From Longispora sp040681875 (GTDB lineage Bacteria > Actinomycetota > Actinomycetes > Mycobacteriales > Micromonosporaceae), in the NCBI RefSeq assembly GCF_040681875.1, contig NZ_JBFAZP010000002.1, forward strand, positions 620,001 through 684,000: DNA of 64,000 nt, written 5' to 3'. Within the stretch, counting starts at the first letter, position 1. Every line of letters starts with the position of its first letter. The notes below the pieces were generated by a model. That model was not told where the DNA came from, made no database searches, and saw only the letters and a list, made by a program, of their open reading frames with translations. Position numbers and translations under genes: made by a program. Shown here in pieces: positions 42,573 through 51,614 of this stretch.

Positions 42573-43454
42573 ATGCGGCACGCGGGCGAACGGGCGGTGC
42601 AGAGCCGGGCCGGGTTCGGCGGGCACGAACTCGGGTCGGCGACCGTCGGCGCGCAGATCCCGCCGATCGCGGCGGAGTTCCTGCGCCGGCAGCCGATGGT
42701 GGTCCTCGGCGCGGCCGACGACGACGGGGCGGTGTGGGCCACGATGCTCACCGGCCAGGCGGGCTTCGTGACCGCCCTGGACGAGCGGACCGTCGCGGTG
42801 GCCGACCAGCCCCGCCCGGGGCACCCGCTCGGCGGGCTGTTCGACCGGGAGCGGGCCGTGGGGCTGCTCGCGATCGAGCCCGGCACCCGGCGGCGGATGC
42901 GGATCAACGGCCAGGCCCAGGCGACGGGTACGGGGCTGGTGGTGCGCACCGACCAGGTCTACGCGAACTGTCCGAAGTACATCCAGACCCGCGAACCCTC
43001 CCCCGCCCCGGGCGCCCCCGGGGAGGTGCGGGTGACCAGCGCGCTGACCGGGCCGCAGCGGGCCCTGATCGGGGCGGCCGACACGTTCTTCGTCGCCACG
43101 TACGCGGCCGGGCTGGGCGCCGACGCCTCGCACCGGGGCGGGAACCCGGGCTTCGTCCAGGTCACCGGGCCGGACCGGTTGACATGGCCGGAGTACGTCG
43201 GCAACCGGATGTTCATGACCCTGGGCAACCTGGAACTCGACCCGAGGTGCGGGCTGCTGTTCCCCGACTGGGAGAGCGGCGACCTGCTGCACGTCACCGG
43301 GCGGGCCGTCGTGTCCGAGGACCCGGAACGGGTGGCGGCCGTGCCCGGAGCGCAGCGGCTGGTCGACCTCGACGTGGACCGGGTCGTGTCCGTCGCCCGG
43401 GGCAGCGGGCTGCGCTGGACGTTCGGCGGGTACTTCCGGCTCAATCCGCGCTGA
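42573..43454 (+). CDS. Pyridoxamine 5'-phosphate oxidase-like flavin protein
   Basis: 293 residues with a split-barrel flavin-binding fold in tandem halves. 'FLRRQPMVVLGAADDDGAVWATML' starts the first barrel and 'ADTFFVATYA' the second. 'CPKYIQTR' (about 132-139) is the conserved segment of the double-barrel subgroup. Its activity is unknown; relatives bind FMN or F420. It starts 3 bases after the VOC stop and overlaps the convergent CGNR gene by 14 bases. Confidence 0.75.
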   Translation: MRHAGERAVQSRAGFGGHELGSATVGAQIPPIAAEFLRRQPMVVLGAADDDGAVWATMLTGQAGFVTALDERTVAVADQPRPGHPLGGLFDRERAVGLLAIEPGTRRRMRINGQAQATGTGLVVRTDQVYANCPKYIQTREPSPAPGAPGEVRVTSALTGPQRALIGAADTFFVATYAAGLGADASHRGGNPGFVQVTGPDRLTWPEYVGNRMFMTLGNLELDPRCGLLFPDWESGDLLHVTGRAVVSEDPERVAAVPGAQRLVDLDVDRVVSVARGSGLRWTFGGYFRLNPR

Positions 43455-44031
43455 CGCCGCCCCGGTGCCGCTCGTAGTACCGGGCGGCCCGGGCACGGTT
43501 GCCGCACGCGGCCGAGCACCACTCGCGGCGCGGGTGGTCGCGCACGAAGTACAGCACGCAGCCGGGGCCGGGGCAGGCGTGCACCTCGGTCCGGTCCGGC
43601 CCGGCGAACAGGGACACGGCCGCGTCGGCGAGCTCGGCGAGCGCCGTGCCGACCGGATCGGCCGCGCTGCGCGCCGCGACCACCGGGCCGTCCGCCCAGC
43701 GCAGTTCCCGCCAGCGGGGCACGGCGGCGGCGCGGCGGTTCAGTTCCGCGACGGCGTCGGGGGCCGGCGCCCGGTCGTGGGCCGCCGCGTCGGCCAGGGC
43801 CCGGACCGTGTCGCGCAGGGCGCGGGCCGCCGCGAGGTCGGCCGGGGAGACCGTGGGGTGCTCCGGCAGCGGGGTGGCGAGCCGGTCGCGGACCGAGGCC
43901 AGCCACTCGGCCAGGTGTTCGGCCGTGCCGAGGCCGTCGCGGACCTGGCCGCGCACCGCGTAGGTCGCGTTGGCGAACTCGATGGGCAGCGGCTCCCCGA
44001 GCCGGGGGGCGCCGCCGTCGCTGTTCCGCAT
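43441..44031 (-). CDS. CGNR zinc-finger transcriptional regulator (ABATE domain)
   Basis: 196 residues. The ABATE-like ligand domain (about 14-140) is followed by a C-terminal zinc finger. That finger has C-P-G-P-G-C and, about 18 residues on, 'CSAACGNRARAARYYERHR', with the name-giving C-G-N-R. Such regulators often control a neighbouring VOC or oxidase gene, which is what lies convergent here (42129-43454). Confidence 0.85.
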   Translation of the reverse strand: MRNSDGGAPRLGEPLPIEFANATYAVRGQVRDGLGTAEHLAEWLASVRDRLATPLPEHPTVSPADLAAARALRDTVRALADAAAHDRAPAPDAVAELNRRAAAVPRWRELRWADGPVVAARSAADPVGTALAELADAAVSLFAGPDRTEVHACPGPGCVLYFVRDHPRREWCSAACGNRARAARYYERHRGGVSAD

Positions 44032-44075
44032 CCGCTAATGGTAACTGAGGCTTCTAGCCATGAGACCGTGGCGGA

Positions 44076-44990
44076 CTACGGGACGACCGGGGTCGCGGTC
44101 CACGCCTGCGGGGTCACGCGCAGCCCCCGGAGGAGCGTCGTGAGCTGCGCCTCCGGCAGCCTGGTCGCCGCCGACGGGGTGAGCGTGGCGGCCTCCACCC
44201 GGTGGCCGGACACGTCGAGGAAGACCACGGTGCGCCCGAGCAGGATCGTCGGGTGCCCGTCGGTGGTCGCGGTCGCCGGCCCGCGCTTGTCGCCCTCGCG
44301 GTGCGCCGCCTTGTCCACCCGCACCCACACCTCGGCCTTGTTCGGGTCGCGGTCCACCCAGATGGACTTGTCGCTGAAGGTGAGGATCGTCCGGTAGGTC
44401 CCATCGGGCTCCGTGACGACATCCGTCGCGGAGACCGGCAGCCCCCCGGGCGCCGACACGGTGAACGGCAGCGTGACCGGCTTGTCGCCGTCCATCGTGA
44501 CCGAGGCGGCGACGCGCTGGGCGATCACCCGGGTCTCGGCGTCCGTGCCCGAGTCGTTGCCGGTCACCCGGACGGTCGCGCGGGCGCCGGGCGCCCACTG
44601 CCAGGTGAGGACGCCCCCGGTGTCCCACGTACTGGGCTTGTCGCCGACCGGCGGGGCCGGGTGGGTCTCCAGCGGCTGCTGCCCCCGCTCCTCCGACGTG
44701 AACCCCGGGGCGTAGGCGGTGACGCTGACGTTCAGCAGCCCGTCGCGGCGCGCGTAGAAGACCGTCTGGTGGGTCGTGCCGGTGCCCGTCGTCACGGTCG
44801 GCACGTCGTCGGGCGTCCACCCGACCCGCAGCCGCAGCCGCAGCGGGTCGAACGCGCTGCGGACCACGGACGCGGCGGTCGGTCCGCGCGCGGGATCCGG
44901 CTCGTCGGCCGAGCAGCCGGACACGGCGCCGACCAGGATGAGGAGGGCCGCCGCCAGGTGGGGCCACCGCCGGCCGGTGGACGCGGTCAC
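44076..44990 (-). CDS. Lipoprotein of unknown function
   Basis: About 304 residues from GTG 44990, which gives a normal signal (Arg-Arg then a hydrophobic run) ending in lipobox G-A-V-S-G-C. GTG 45023 would add eleven residues. The mature domain is beta-rich and ends with a segment about the size of a small beta-sandwich. No conserved motif identifies it. Confidence 0.6.
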   Translation of the reverse strand: MTASTGRRWPHLAAALLILVGAVSGCSADEPDPARGPTAASVVRSAFDPLRLRLRVGWTPDDVPTVTTGTGTTHQTVFYARRDGLLNVSVTAYAPGFTSEERGQQPLETHPAPPVGDKPSTWDTGGVLTWQWAPGARATVRVTGNDSGTDAETRVIAQRVAASVTMDGDKPVTLPFTVSAPGGLPVSATDVVTEPDGTYRTILTFSDKSIWVDRDPNKAEVWVRVDKAAHREGDKRGPATATTDGHPTILLGRTVVFLDVSGHRVEAATLTPSAATRLPEAQLTTLLRGLRVTPQAWTATPVVP

Positions 44991-45067
44991 TGTGGAGGGT
45001 GTCGCGGCGAAAAGGGGATGCACGAGGGCGAATCTACCCGGTGGCTGCCGCCGCGCGCCGCCCGTCC

Positions 45068-45985
45068 TCACGGGGGCAGCGTCCGCGCGCGGGCCGCCAC
45101 CGCCTCGGCGACCATCCGGGCGGCGGGACTGGGCTCGTGCCGGCCCCTGCGGTGCAGCAGGTCCAGCCGGCGGGCGCCCACCAGGGGCAGGGCGACGGCG
45201 CGCACCGCCGGGGACACCTCTCCCGCGCGGAGCGCCAACGCCGGCACCACGGCGGCGGCCAGACCCGCCGCGACCAGGGCCAGCGCCGCCGGGAACTCCA
45301 TGCACTCGTGCCGCCGGTCCAGCACGAGACCGTGCCGCGCGGACAGCCGGTCCAGCACCCGGCGCAGCGCTGAACCCGGCGGGCCGTCCACCCAGGGCCG
45401 GCCGCGCAGCACGTCCAGGTCACCGACCTCGCCCCAGCTCCGCGGGACCACGACGCGGTACGGGTCGTCGAGCAGCTTCACCGTGCTCAGGCCGGCGAGG
45501 TCGAGGGGCGGATCGGCCGCGTCGGACTCCACGACGAGCAGATCCATCTCGCCGGTCCGCAGCGCGGCGCGGCCCGGTTCGAGCTCGACCTGCCGGATGC
45601 CCACGGTCACGGCGGGCGCGGTCGTCGCGAGGTCCCGGGCCGCCGGGGCGACGAGGTGCCGGATCGCGGTCGGGAACGCGCCGACCGACACCGGCCCGGT
45701 GACCTTCCCGGTGTAGGCGGCCAGGTCGTGTTCCGCCGCCGCGAGCACGTCGGCCAGCCGTGCCGCGTGCCCGGCCAGCATCCGCCCGGCCGGCGTCAAC
45801 CCGGCGGCCCGCCGCCCGCCCAGCCGCGAGCGGTCCAGCAGGGTCACGCCGGTCTCCGACTCCAGCCGGGCGATGTGCTGCGACACCGCCGACGGGGTCA
45901 GGTGCAGGGTGGCGGCGGCGGCCAGCACCCCGCCGGCCTCGGCCACCGCCCGGAGCACCGCGAGCCGGCGCGGATCGATCTGCAT
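45068..45985 (-). CDS. LysR family transcriptional regulator
   Basis: 305 residues. The winged HTH (1-60) has 'AAAATLHLTPSAVSQHIARL', followed by a two-lobed effector domain (about 90-295). ATG 45985. It is divergent from the cyclase gene; the gap holds CTACA-N7-TGTAG (45995-46011) flanked by AGTAAT repeats, a plausible LysR site. Confidence 0.9.
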   Translation of the reverse strand: MQIDPRRLAVLRAVAEAGGVLAAAATLHLTPSAVSQHIARLESETGVTLLDRSRLGGRRAAGLTPAGRMLAGHAARLADVLAAAEHDLAAYTGKVTGPVSVGAFPTAIRHLVAPAARDLATTAPAVTVGIRQVELEPGRAALRTGEMDLLVVESDAADPPLDLAGLSTVKLLDDPYRVVVPRSWGEVGDLDVLRGRPWVDGPPGSALRRVLDRLSARHGLVLDRRHECMEFPAALALVAAGLAAAVVPALALRAGEVSPAVRAVALPLVGARRLDLLHRRGRHEPSPAARMVAEAVAARARTLPP

Positions 45986-45994
45986 GCAGTAATG

Positions 45995-46011
45995 CTACAT
46001 GCGTGGTGTAG
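45995..46011. promoter_or_regulatory. Candidate LysR operator
   Basis: CTACA (45995-45999) and TGTAG (46007-46011) form an interrupted palindrome in the 71-base gap between the LysR gene and the divergent cyclase gene. Confidence 0.45.
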
Positions 46012-46056
46012 TAATCATCGCTGGTACTGAACGCCGGAGAGCGCGAGGATGCGTAC

Positions 46057-46962
46057 ATGACCGAATACCGGGCGTCCTTCGACGCGGACGTGACCTTCCT
46101 CAACGGCGGCGGACTCCAGGTCCAGGGCTTCCGGCTCGACGTGCCCGGCCCCACCGTCAGCGGGGACGACCTGGAGCGCCTGTTCGTGGGCCACCTGGGG
46201 CTGCTGATGGTCGACCAGGTGCGGCTGTCCGACGTCGCCGTGGTCGCCGAGCCGCACCGGGGCTCCCGGGGCGGCCCCACCGAGACCGGCACCGGGAGCG
46301 GCACCCGGCTGGTCGACCTGAGCCACGTCATCGAGGCCGGCATGACCACCTATCCCGGGCTGCCCGGGCCGGAGTTCACGCCGCACCTGACCCGGGCCGA
46401 CTCCCGCGACCACTACGCCGAGGGCACCGAGTTCGCCATCGACCTGATCCAGATGGTCGGCAACACCGGCACCTACCTTGACAGCCCCTTCCACCGGTAC
46501 GAGGGCGGCACCGACCTGGCTGGGCTCCCCCTGGACTCCGTGGCCGACCTACCCGTGGTGGTCGTCCGGCTCACCGGGGCGGCCGAACGCGGCATCACCG
46601 CGCGCGCGTTGGCCGCCAGCGACGTGGCCGGCAGGGCGGTGCTGCTGCACACCGGCTGGGACCGGCACTGGCGCACCCCCGGCTACGGCGACCCGGCGCC
46701 GTACCTGGCCGAGGACGGCGCCCGGTACCTGGTCGAGGCCGGCGCGAAGCTGGTCGGCATCGACAGCGTCAACATCGACGCGACCGACGGCAACGCCCGC
46801 CCGGCGCACTCGATCCTGCTCGGCGCGGAGGTGCCGGTCCTGGAGCACCTGACCCGGCTCGGCGACGTGCCCGTGCACGGGGCGCGCCTGCACGCCGTGC
46901 CGGCCCCGGTGCGCGACTTCGGCACGTTCCCGGTGCGCGCCTACGCGGTGGTGCCGGCGTGA
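46057..46962 (+). CDS. Cyclase/kynurenine formamidase-family protein with extra N-terminal domain
   Basis: 301 residues. An N-terminal module of about 80 residues ('MTEYRASFDADVTFLNGGGL') precedes the PF04199-type cyclase domain that begins 'RLVDLSHVIEAGMTTYPG'. The metal motif, usually H-x-G-T-H-x-D-x-P-x-H, is 'NTGTYLDSPFH' (about 144-154). Two ligand His are thus replaced by Asn and Tyr, while the Asp and the last His stay. It may bind metal differently or act on another substrate. Its stop overlaps the next GTG. Confidence 0.78.
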   Translation: MTEYRASFDADVTFLNGGGLQVQGFRLDVPGPTVSGDDLERLFVGHLGLLMVDQVRLSDVAVVAEPHRGSRGGPTETGTGSGTRLVDLSHVIEAGMTTYPGLPGPEFTPHLTRADSRDHYAEGTEFAIDLIQMVGNTGTYLDSPFHRYEGGTDLAGLPLDSVADLPVVVVRLTGAAERGITARALAASDVAGRAVLLHTGWDRHWRTPGYGDPAPYLAEDGARYLVEAGAKLVGIDSVNIDATDGNARPAHSILLGAEVPVLEHLTRLGDVPVHGARLHAVPAPVRDFGTFPVRAYAVVPA

Positions 46963-47243
46963 CCGGCGCCCTGCTGGTCGAGGCGGCCGGCTGGCTGGGC
47001 GCAGCGGCCCTGCTGCTGGCGTACGGGCTGCTGTCCAGTGGGCGGATCACCGCCGGGGTGGGGTACCAGGTGCTCAACCTGGCCGGGTCGGTGGCGCTGG
47101 CAGTCAACGCGGTCGCGCACAGCGCCCTGCCGTCGGCCGCCGTGAACATCATCTGGCTGGTGATCGGGGCCGTCGCCGTGCGCGGCCTCGCCCAGCGGGC
47201 GCGCCGGCACCGGAGCGAATCCCGTCCGGTGACGCCGGCCTGA
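46959..47243 (+). CDS. Small membrane protein, CBU_0592-like
   Basis: 94 residues with three hydrophobic helices ('WLGAAALLLAYGLLSSG', 'VLNLAGSVALAVNAVAH', 'AAVNIIWLVIGAVAV'). This matches the small CBU_0592-type family of unknown function. GTG 46959 overlaps the cyclase stop by 4 bp, so the two are co-translated. Confidence 0.7.
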   Translation: MTGALLVEAAGWLGAAALLLAYGLLSSGRITAGVGYQVLNLAGSVALAVNAVAHSALPSAAVNIIWLVIGAVAVRGLAQRARRHRSESRPVTPA

Positions 47244-47497
47244 GGGGTCCCGGGCCGGCACGGCGGTGCTCGCCCGGCAGGGCGCCGGAGTCCGACCGGT
47301 CACGGCAGTACACGAAGAACTCCATGACAAGATCATGCGGGGACCGGTGCCCCGTCGTGACCGCCCGGGCTCCGGCCTTCAGTGTCCGGGTCGGCTCCCG
47401 ACTCGTCACCAGATGATGTTCTTCGGGTTGGTCTGTCCTTCGGCAGGTTCGGCGGTTTCGCCCGCGCGACGCCCGCCGGGTCCGGTTTACTGGGCGG

Positions 47498-48592
47498 ATG
47501 AGCGCGGAGATCATCCTCGGGTTCCTGAGCCTGCTGCTGCTGGAGCTGGTACTCGGGATCGACAATGTCGTGTTCATCTCGATCCTGGCCGGCAAGCTGC
47601 CCGAGAAACAGCAGGAGAAGGCGCGCCGGATCGGCCTGGGCCTCGCCCTGATCATGCGGATCGGGCTGCTGTTCGCACTGTCCTGGGTGATCGGACTGAC
47701 CGCGCCCCTGTTCGACATCGCCGGCCACGAGATCTCCGGCCGGGACCTGATCCTGATCCTCGGCGGCCTGTTCCTGATCGGGAAGGCCAGCCACGAGATC
47801 CACGGCGGACTGGAGGGGTCCGAGGGCGGCTCGACCGCGCGGGCGGTCGCCTCGTTCGGCGTGGTCGTGACCCAGATCGTGCTGCTCGACGTCGTGTTCA
47901 GCCTCGACTCGGTGATCACCGCCGTGGGCATGGTCGACGAGCTGTCCGTCATGATCGCCGCCGTGGTGGTCGCGATGCTGATCACGCTGGTGCTGGCCGG
48001 CCCGCTGTCGCGCTTCGTGAACCGGCACCCGAGCATCAAGATGCTGGCGCTCGCGTTCCTGCTCCTGATCGGCGCGATGCTGCTGGTCGACGGCTTCGAC
48101 CGCAAGATCCCCAAGGGGTACATCTACTGCGCGATGGCGTTCGCGCTGGCCGTGGAGCTGCTCAACATCCGGTCCCGCGCGGCGCGGAGCGGGCGGCGGG
48201 AGTTCCCGAGCGGGGCCGAGCTGAGCACCCTGCTCGTCGTCGCCGACCTGGACGCCTCCACCCGGTTCTACCGCGACACCCTCGGCGCGGACCTGGTCCG
48301 CGAGTACGGCGGCACGTCCAGCGTGCTCAGCTTCGAGGGCGCGTGGCTGCTCCTGGTCACCGGCGGCGGCCCGACCCCGGACAAGCCCGGGGTGACGTTC
48401 GCGCCGCCCGCCGACCCGGACCGGGTCGACCACGAGCTGACCCTCAAGGTGCCGGACTGCCGGGCCGCGCACCGGCTGCTCAGCGGGCGGGGCGTGGAGT
48501 TCCTCACGGATCCGGTGGAGTCCGAGTGGGAGGTGCGGTGCTTCTTCCGCGACCCGGACGGCCGGCTGATCGAGATCAGCGAGTCCCGTTAG
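47498..48592 (+). CDS. TerC-family membrane protein fused to a VOC domain
   Basis: 364 residues. The N-terminal 230 residues are a TerC/YkoY-type protein: 'LLLLELVLGIDNVVFISIL' near residues 11-29 and 'VVFSLDSVITAVGM' near 138-151 carry the two intramembrane Asp motifs. TerC proteins are linked to metal (often Mn) export or oxyanion tolerance. From about residue 240 a VOC domain follows ('STLLVVADLDASTRFYRDTL', ending 'RLIEISESR'). No stop or alternative ATG/GTG separates them, so this is a single-polypeptide fusion. Confidence 0.82.
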   Translation: MSAEIILGFLSLLLLELVLGIDNVVFISILAGKLPEKQQEKARRIGLGLALIMRIGLLFALSWVIGLTAPLFDIAGHEISGRDLILILGGLFLIGKASHEIHGGLEGSEGGSTARAVASFGVVVTQIVLLDVVFSLDSVITAVGMVDELSVMIAAVVVAMLITLVLAGPLSRFVNRHPSIKMLALAFLLLIGAMLLVDGFDRKIPKGYIYCAMAFALAVELLNIRSRAARSGRREFPSGAELSTLLVVADLDASTRFYRDTLGADLVREYGGTSSVLSFEGAWLLLVTGGGPTPDKPGVTFAPPADPDRVDHELTLKVPDCRAAHRLLSGRGVEFLTDPVESEWEVRCFFRDPDGRLIEISESR

Positions 48593-48669
48593 CCGCGATC
48601 CGCAGAGGCGGGCGACCCGGGATCGTGGCCGTCGCCTCGATCGCGCGCCGGCCACCCGCCCCGGAACGC

Positions 48670-49869
48670 CTACCGCGTGGCCGTTCCCCGCCCCCGCCAC
48701 ACCGCGACCGCCGCCACGGCGGAGACGCCCGCGCCGCACCAGAGCAGGCCGGTCACCGAGACCGCGTCCACGACCAGCCCGCCGGCCGCCGCGCCGACCG
48801 CGATCGCGAGGTTGAACACCGACGTGTTCAGCGCGGTGGCCGCCTCGGCGGAGTCCGGCGCGGCCCGCAGGATCCAGGTCTGCACGCTCACCGGCACCCC
48901 GCCGAACGCGAGCCCCCACAGCACGAGGAGCACGACGCCGCCGGCCGGGGTGGTGCCGACGACCGGGAACAGCGCGAGGGCCCCGGCGAGGAGTACGGCG
49001 ATCCCGACCACGGTGCGGCGCAGGTCGAGGCCGATCAGCCGGCCGGCCAGGACGTTGCCGGCGATGCCCGCGACCCCGAAGGCCAGCAGCAGCGGGCCGA
49101 CGTACCTCTGGTCGACGCCGGACACCGTCCGCAGCACGGGGCTGACGAACGTGAACGTGCCGTAGTGGCCGCCGACCAGCAGGAACGTGGTGAGCACGCC
49201 GGCGCGTACCCCTCGGATCCCGAACTGTGCCGGCAGGGCCCGCAGCCGCACGGGCCCGGCCGCCGGCAGCGACGGTGCCAGCGTCGCCAGGGCGACCGCG
49301 ACCAGGACCGCGAGCCCGCCCAGGACGCCGAACGCGACCCGCCAGTCGGTGAACTCCCCGATCAGGGTGCCCGCCGGCACGCCGAGCACGTTGGCCGCCG
49401 TGGCCCCGCCGAACACGACCGCCACCGCCCGGGGCACGTGCGCGGCGGGCACCATCCGGACCGCGATGCCGGCCGCCAGCGCCCAGAAGCCGCCGATGGC
49501 GACGCCGACCAGGAACCGGGAGCCGAGCATCACGGCGAAGTTCGGCGCGAGGGCCGAGGCGGCGTTCGCGACCACCATCAGGGCGAGCAGCCCGATCAGC
49601 GCCGTGCGCCGGTCCAGCCGCCCGATCGCGACCGGGAGCAGCGGGGCGGCGGCCGAGGCGACCAGGCCGGGCACGGTCACCATCAGCCCGGCGGTGCCCG
49701 CCGACACGTCCAGGGAGCCGCCGATCGAGGTGAGCAGCCCCATCGGCAACTGTTCCACGGTCACCATCGCGAACGTGCCGACGGCGACGGCGACCAGCGC
49801 CAGCCACCTCCGGGTCGGCACGGTGGTCGTCCGGTCGAGGGCCACGGGCCCGTCGGCGAGCTTCTTCAT
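48670..49869 (-). CDS. MFS transporter, AraJ/DHA1 type
   Basis: 399 residues, twelve helices. 'RRTALIGLLALMVVANAASA' follows the loop 'VAIGRLDRR', and 'FLVGVAIGGFWALAAGIAVR' is the typical helix 4-5 segment of sugar/purine-type efflux pumps. ATG 49869 is preceded by AAGGAAACCC. The RidA and ene-reductase genes lie upstream on the same strand. Confidence 0.85.
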   Translation of the reverse strand: MKKLADGPVALDRTTTVPTRRWLALVAVAVGTFAMVTVEQLPMGLLTSIGGSLDVSAGTAGLMVTVPGLVASAAAPLLPVAIGRLDRRTALIGLLALMVVANAASALAPNFAVMLGSRFLVGVAIGGFWALAAGIAVRMVPAAHVPRAVAVVFGGATAANVLGVPAGTLIGEFTDWRVAFGVLGGLAVLVAVALATLAPSLPAAGPVRLRALPAQFGIRGVRAGVLTTFLLVGGHYGTFTFVSPVLRTVSGVDQRYVGPLLLAFGVAGIAGNVLAGRLIGLDLRRTVVGIAVLLAGALALFPVVGTTPAGGVVLLVLWGLAFGGVPVSVQTWILRAAPDSAEAATALNTSVFNLAIAVGAAAGGLVVDAVSVTGLLWCGAGVSAVAAVAVWRGRGTATR

Positions 49870-49950
49870 GGGTTTCCTTGCCAGGTGGGAGGAACAAACC
49901 AAGATCAACATCAGGTGGGGGGTACGTCGCGGGGCGCGGCGCCCCGGCCG

Positions 49951-50358
49951 TCACGGGATGTCGGGCGGGCGGCCCACGGCGATCGCGTCGATCTCGAACC
50001 GCATGTCGGGCAGCGCCAGGGCGGCGACGCCGAGCAGGGTCTGGGTCGGCGGCAGGTCGCCCCAGATGTCGGCGACGGCCTCCGCCAGGACGGTGAGCTT
50101 CGCCAGGTCGTGGTCCACGATGTAGCTGCGCAGCTGGACGACGTCGCCGAAGTCCAGGCCCACCGCCGCGAGCGCGGTGCCCAGGTTCGCCAGCGACCGG
50201 CGGACCTGGTCGGCGAAGTCGGACGAGGTGACCCGGCCGTCGAGGTCGGCGGCCCACTGGCCGGCGACGAACACCAGTTCGCCGCTGACCCGGGCCAGGT
50301 GGCTGTAGCCGTGCCCGACCGGGTCGTGCAGTCCGGCGGGGTTGATCAACGCGCGCAT
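49951..50358 (-). CDS. RidA family protein
   Basis: 135 residues. The YjgF/RidA fold is shown by 'YSHLARVSGELVFVAGQ' (about 20-36), 'QVRRSLANLGTALAAVG' and 'VVQLRSYIVD'. The usual active Arg near the C-terminus is not evident in R-F-E-I-D-A. Family members deaminate reactive enamines/imines. Its ATG overlaps the ene-reductase stop by one base (TGATG), so they are coupled. Confidence 0.85.
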   Translation of the reverse strand: MRALINPAGLHDPVGHGYSHLARVSGELVFVAGQWAADLDGRVTSSDFADQVRRSLANLGTALAAVGLDFGDVVQLRSYIVDHDLAKLTVLAEAVADIWGDLPPTQTLLGVAALALPDMRFEIDAIAVGRPPDIP

Positions 50359-51431
50359 CAGTTCTCCAGGGTCGGGTAGTCGGTGTAGCCGCGGTGGTCG
50401 CCGCCGTAGAAGGTGGCCTGGTCGGCCGCGCTGTAGGGGCCGCCGGCCCGGACCCGGGCGACCAGGTCCGGGTTGGCCAGCCACAGTTCGGCCAGCACGA
50501 CCGCGTCGGCGACGCCCTCGGCCAGGGCCGCCGCGCCGGTCTCCGGGGTGGCCGGGAACGCGTCGGGTGCGGGGTGCGGGCACAGCAGCAGGACCCCGGG
50601 CCACGCGGCGCGGACCAGCCGGGTCACCTCGCGGTCGCCGAACTCGAAGACGTGCAGGTACGCCAGCGGCATTGGGGCCAGGGCGCGGGCCAGCGCCGCG
50701 TACACGTCGAGGGGGTCGCTCTCGGTCATGCCGTTGAACGTGGCGCCGGGCGAGATCCGGATCCCGACCCGCTCCGGGCCGACCGCGTCGCCGACGGCGC
50801 GCACCACCTCGACGGCGAACCGGATCCGGTTCCGCACGGAGCCGCCGTAGAAGTCGGTCCGCTCGTTGCTGCCGTCGGCCAGGAACTGGTGCAGCAGGAA
50901 ACCGTTCGCGGCGTGCAGTTCCACCCCGTCGAAGCCGGCGTCGACCGCGTTGCGCGCGGCCAGCGCGAAGTCGGCGATCGTCGCGTCGATGTCGGCCTGG
51001 GTCATCCCGCGCGGCGTCGGGTGGTCGAGCGGGCCCCCGGCGATGTACAGCTGCCCGCCGGAGGCGATCGGCGACGGGCCGACCGGCGGCGCGCCGTCGG
51101 CCCGCAGCACCGGGTGCCCGATCCGGCCGCAGTGCACCAGCTGGGCGAACATCCGCCCGCCCGCGGCGCGCACGGCGTCGGTCACGGCGCGCCACGCCGC
51201 CACCTGTTCGGCGGAGTGCAGGCCGGGCGTGTGGACGTAGCCCTGGCCGAGTTCGCTGATCTGGGTCGCCTCCGAGATGATCAGGCCGGCCGAGGCGCGC
51301 TGGGCGTAGTACTCGGCCGTCAGCGCCGTCACCAGCCCGCCGGGCGCGCGGCTGCGGGTCATCGGCGCCATCACGAGGCGGTTGGGCAGCTCCAGCTTGC
51401 CCACGGTCAACGGTCGGAAGTAGTCGGTCAC
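50358..51431 (-). CDS. Old yellow enzyme-type alkene reductase
   Basis: 357 residues, FMN-binding TIM barrel. 'NRLVMAPMTRSRA' (about 16-28), 'QLVHCGRIGHP', 'FDGVELHAANGFLLHQFL' and 'RNRIRFAVEVV' follow the OYE/NemA pattern. The active-site pair usually His-His/Asn is seen in E-L-H-A-A-N. It reduces activated C=C bonds with NAD(P)H. GTG 51431 is preceded by GAAGGACGACC. It leads an operon with RidA and probably the MFS gene. Confidence 0.9.
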   Translation of the reverse strand: MTDYFRPLTVGKLELPNRLVMAPMTRSRAPGGLVTALTAEYYAQRASAGLIISEATQISELGQGYVHTPGLHSAEQVAAWRAVTDAVRAAGGRMFAQLVHCGRIGHPVLRADGAPPVGPSPIASGGQLYIAGGPLDHPTPRGMTQADIDATIADFALAARNAVDAGFDGVELHAANGFLLHQFLADGSNERTDFYGGSVRNRIRFAVEVVRAVGDAVGPERVGIRISPGATFNGMTESDPLDVYAALARALAPMPLAYLHVFEFGDREVTRLVRAAWPGVLLLCPHPAPDAFPATPETGAAALAEGVADAVVLAELWLANPDLVARVRAGGPYSAADQATFYGGDHRGYTDYPTLEN

Positions 51432-51614
51432 GGTCGTCCTTCGGGTCGCGGGCGCACGCCGACGGCACGCGCGGCGGGCGGCGGGCGGGGATCGGCGGGA
51501 GTCGGGCCGGACCGGCCGGCGACTCACAGGAACCACGATGGCCGGCCCGCGCGACATGATCAACGACGACCGGGCGAACGCACGTTCAGCCCCGCTGAAC
51601 GGACCAGGTGGGGC

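Noticed and set aside
47244..47497. Manganese (yybP-ykoY) riboswitch upstream of the TerC fusion
   Set aside because: Such riboswitches often precede TerC genes, but I could not find the conserved helices or core bases in the 254-base leader.
49951..51431. Horizontal transfer of the ene-reductase/RidA pair
   Set aside because: Base composition and codon use look the same as in the neighbours; no mobile element or repeat borders it.
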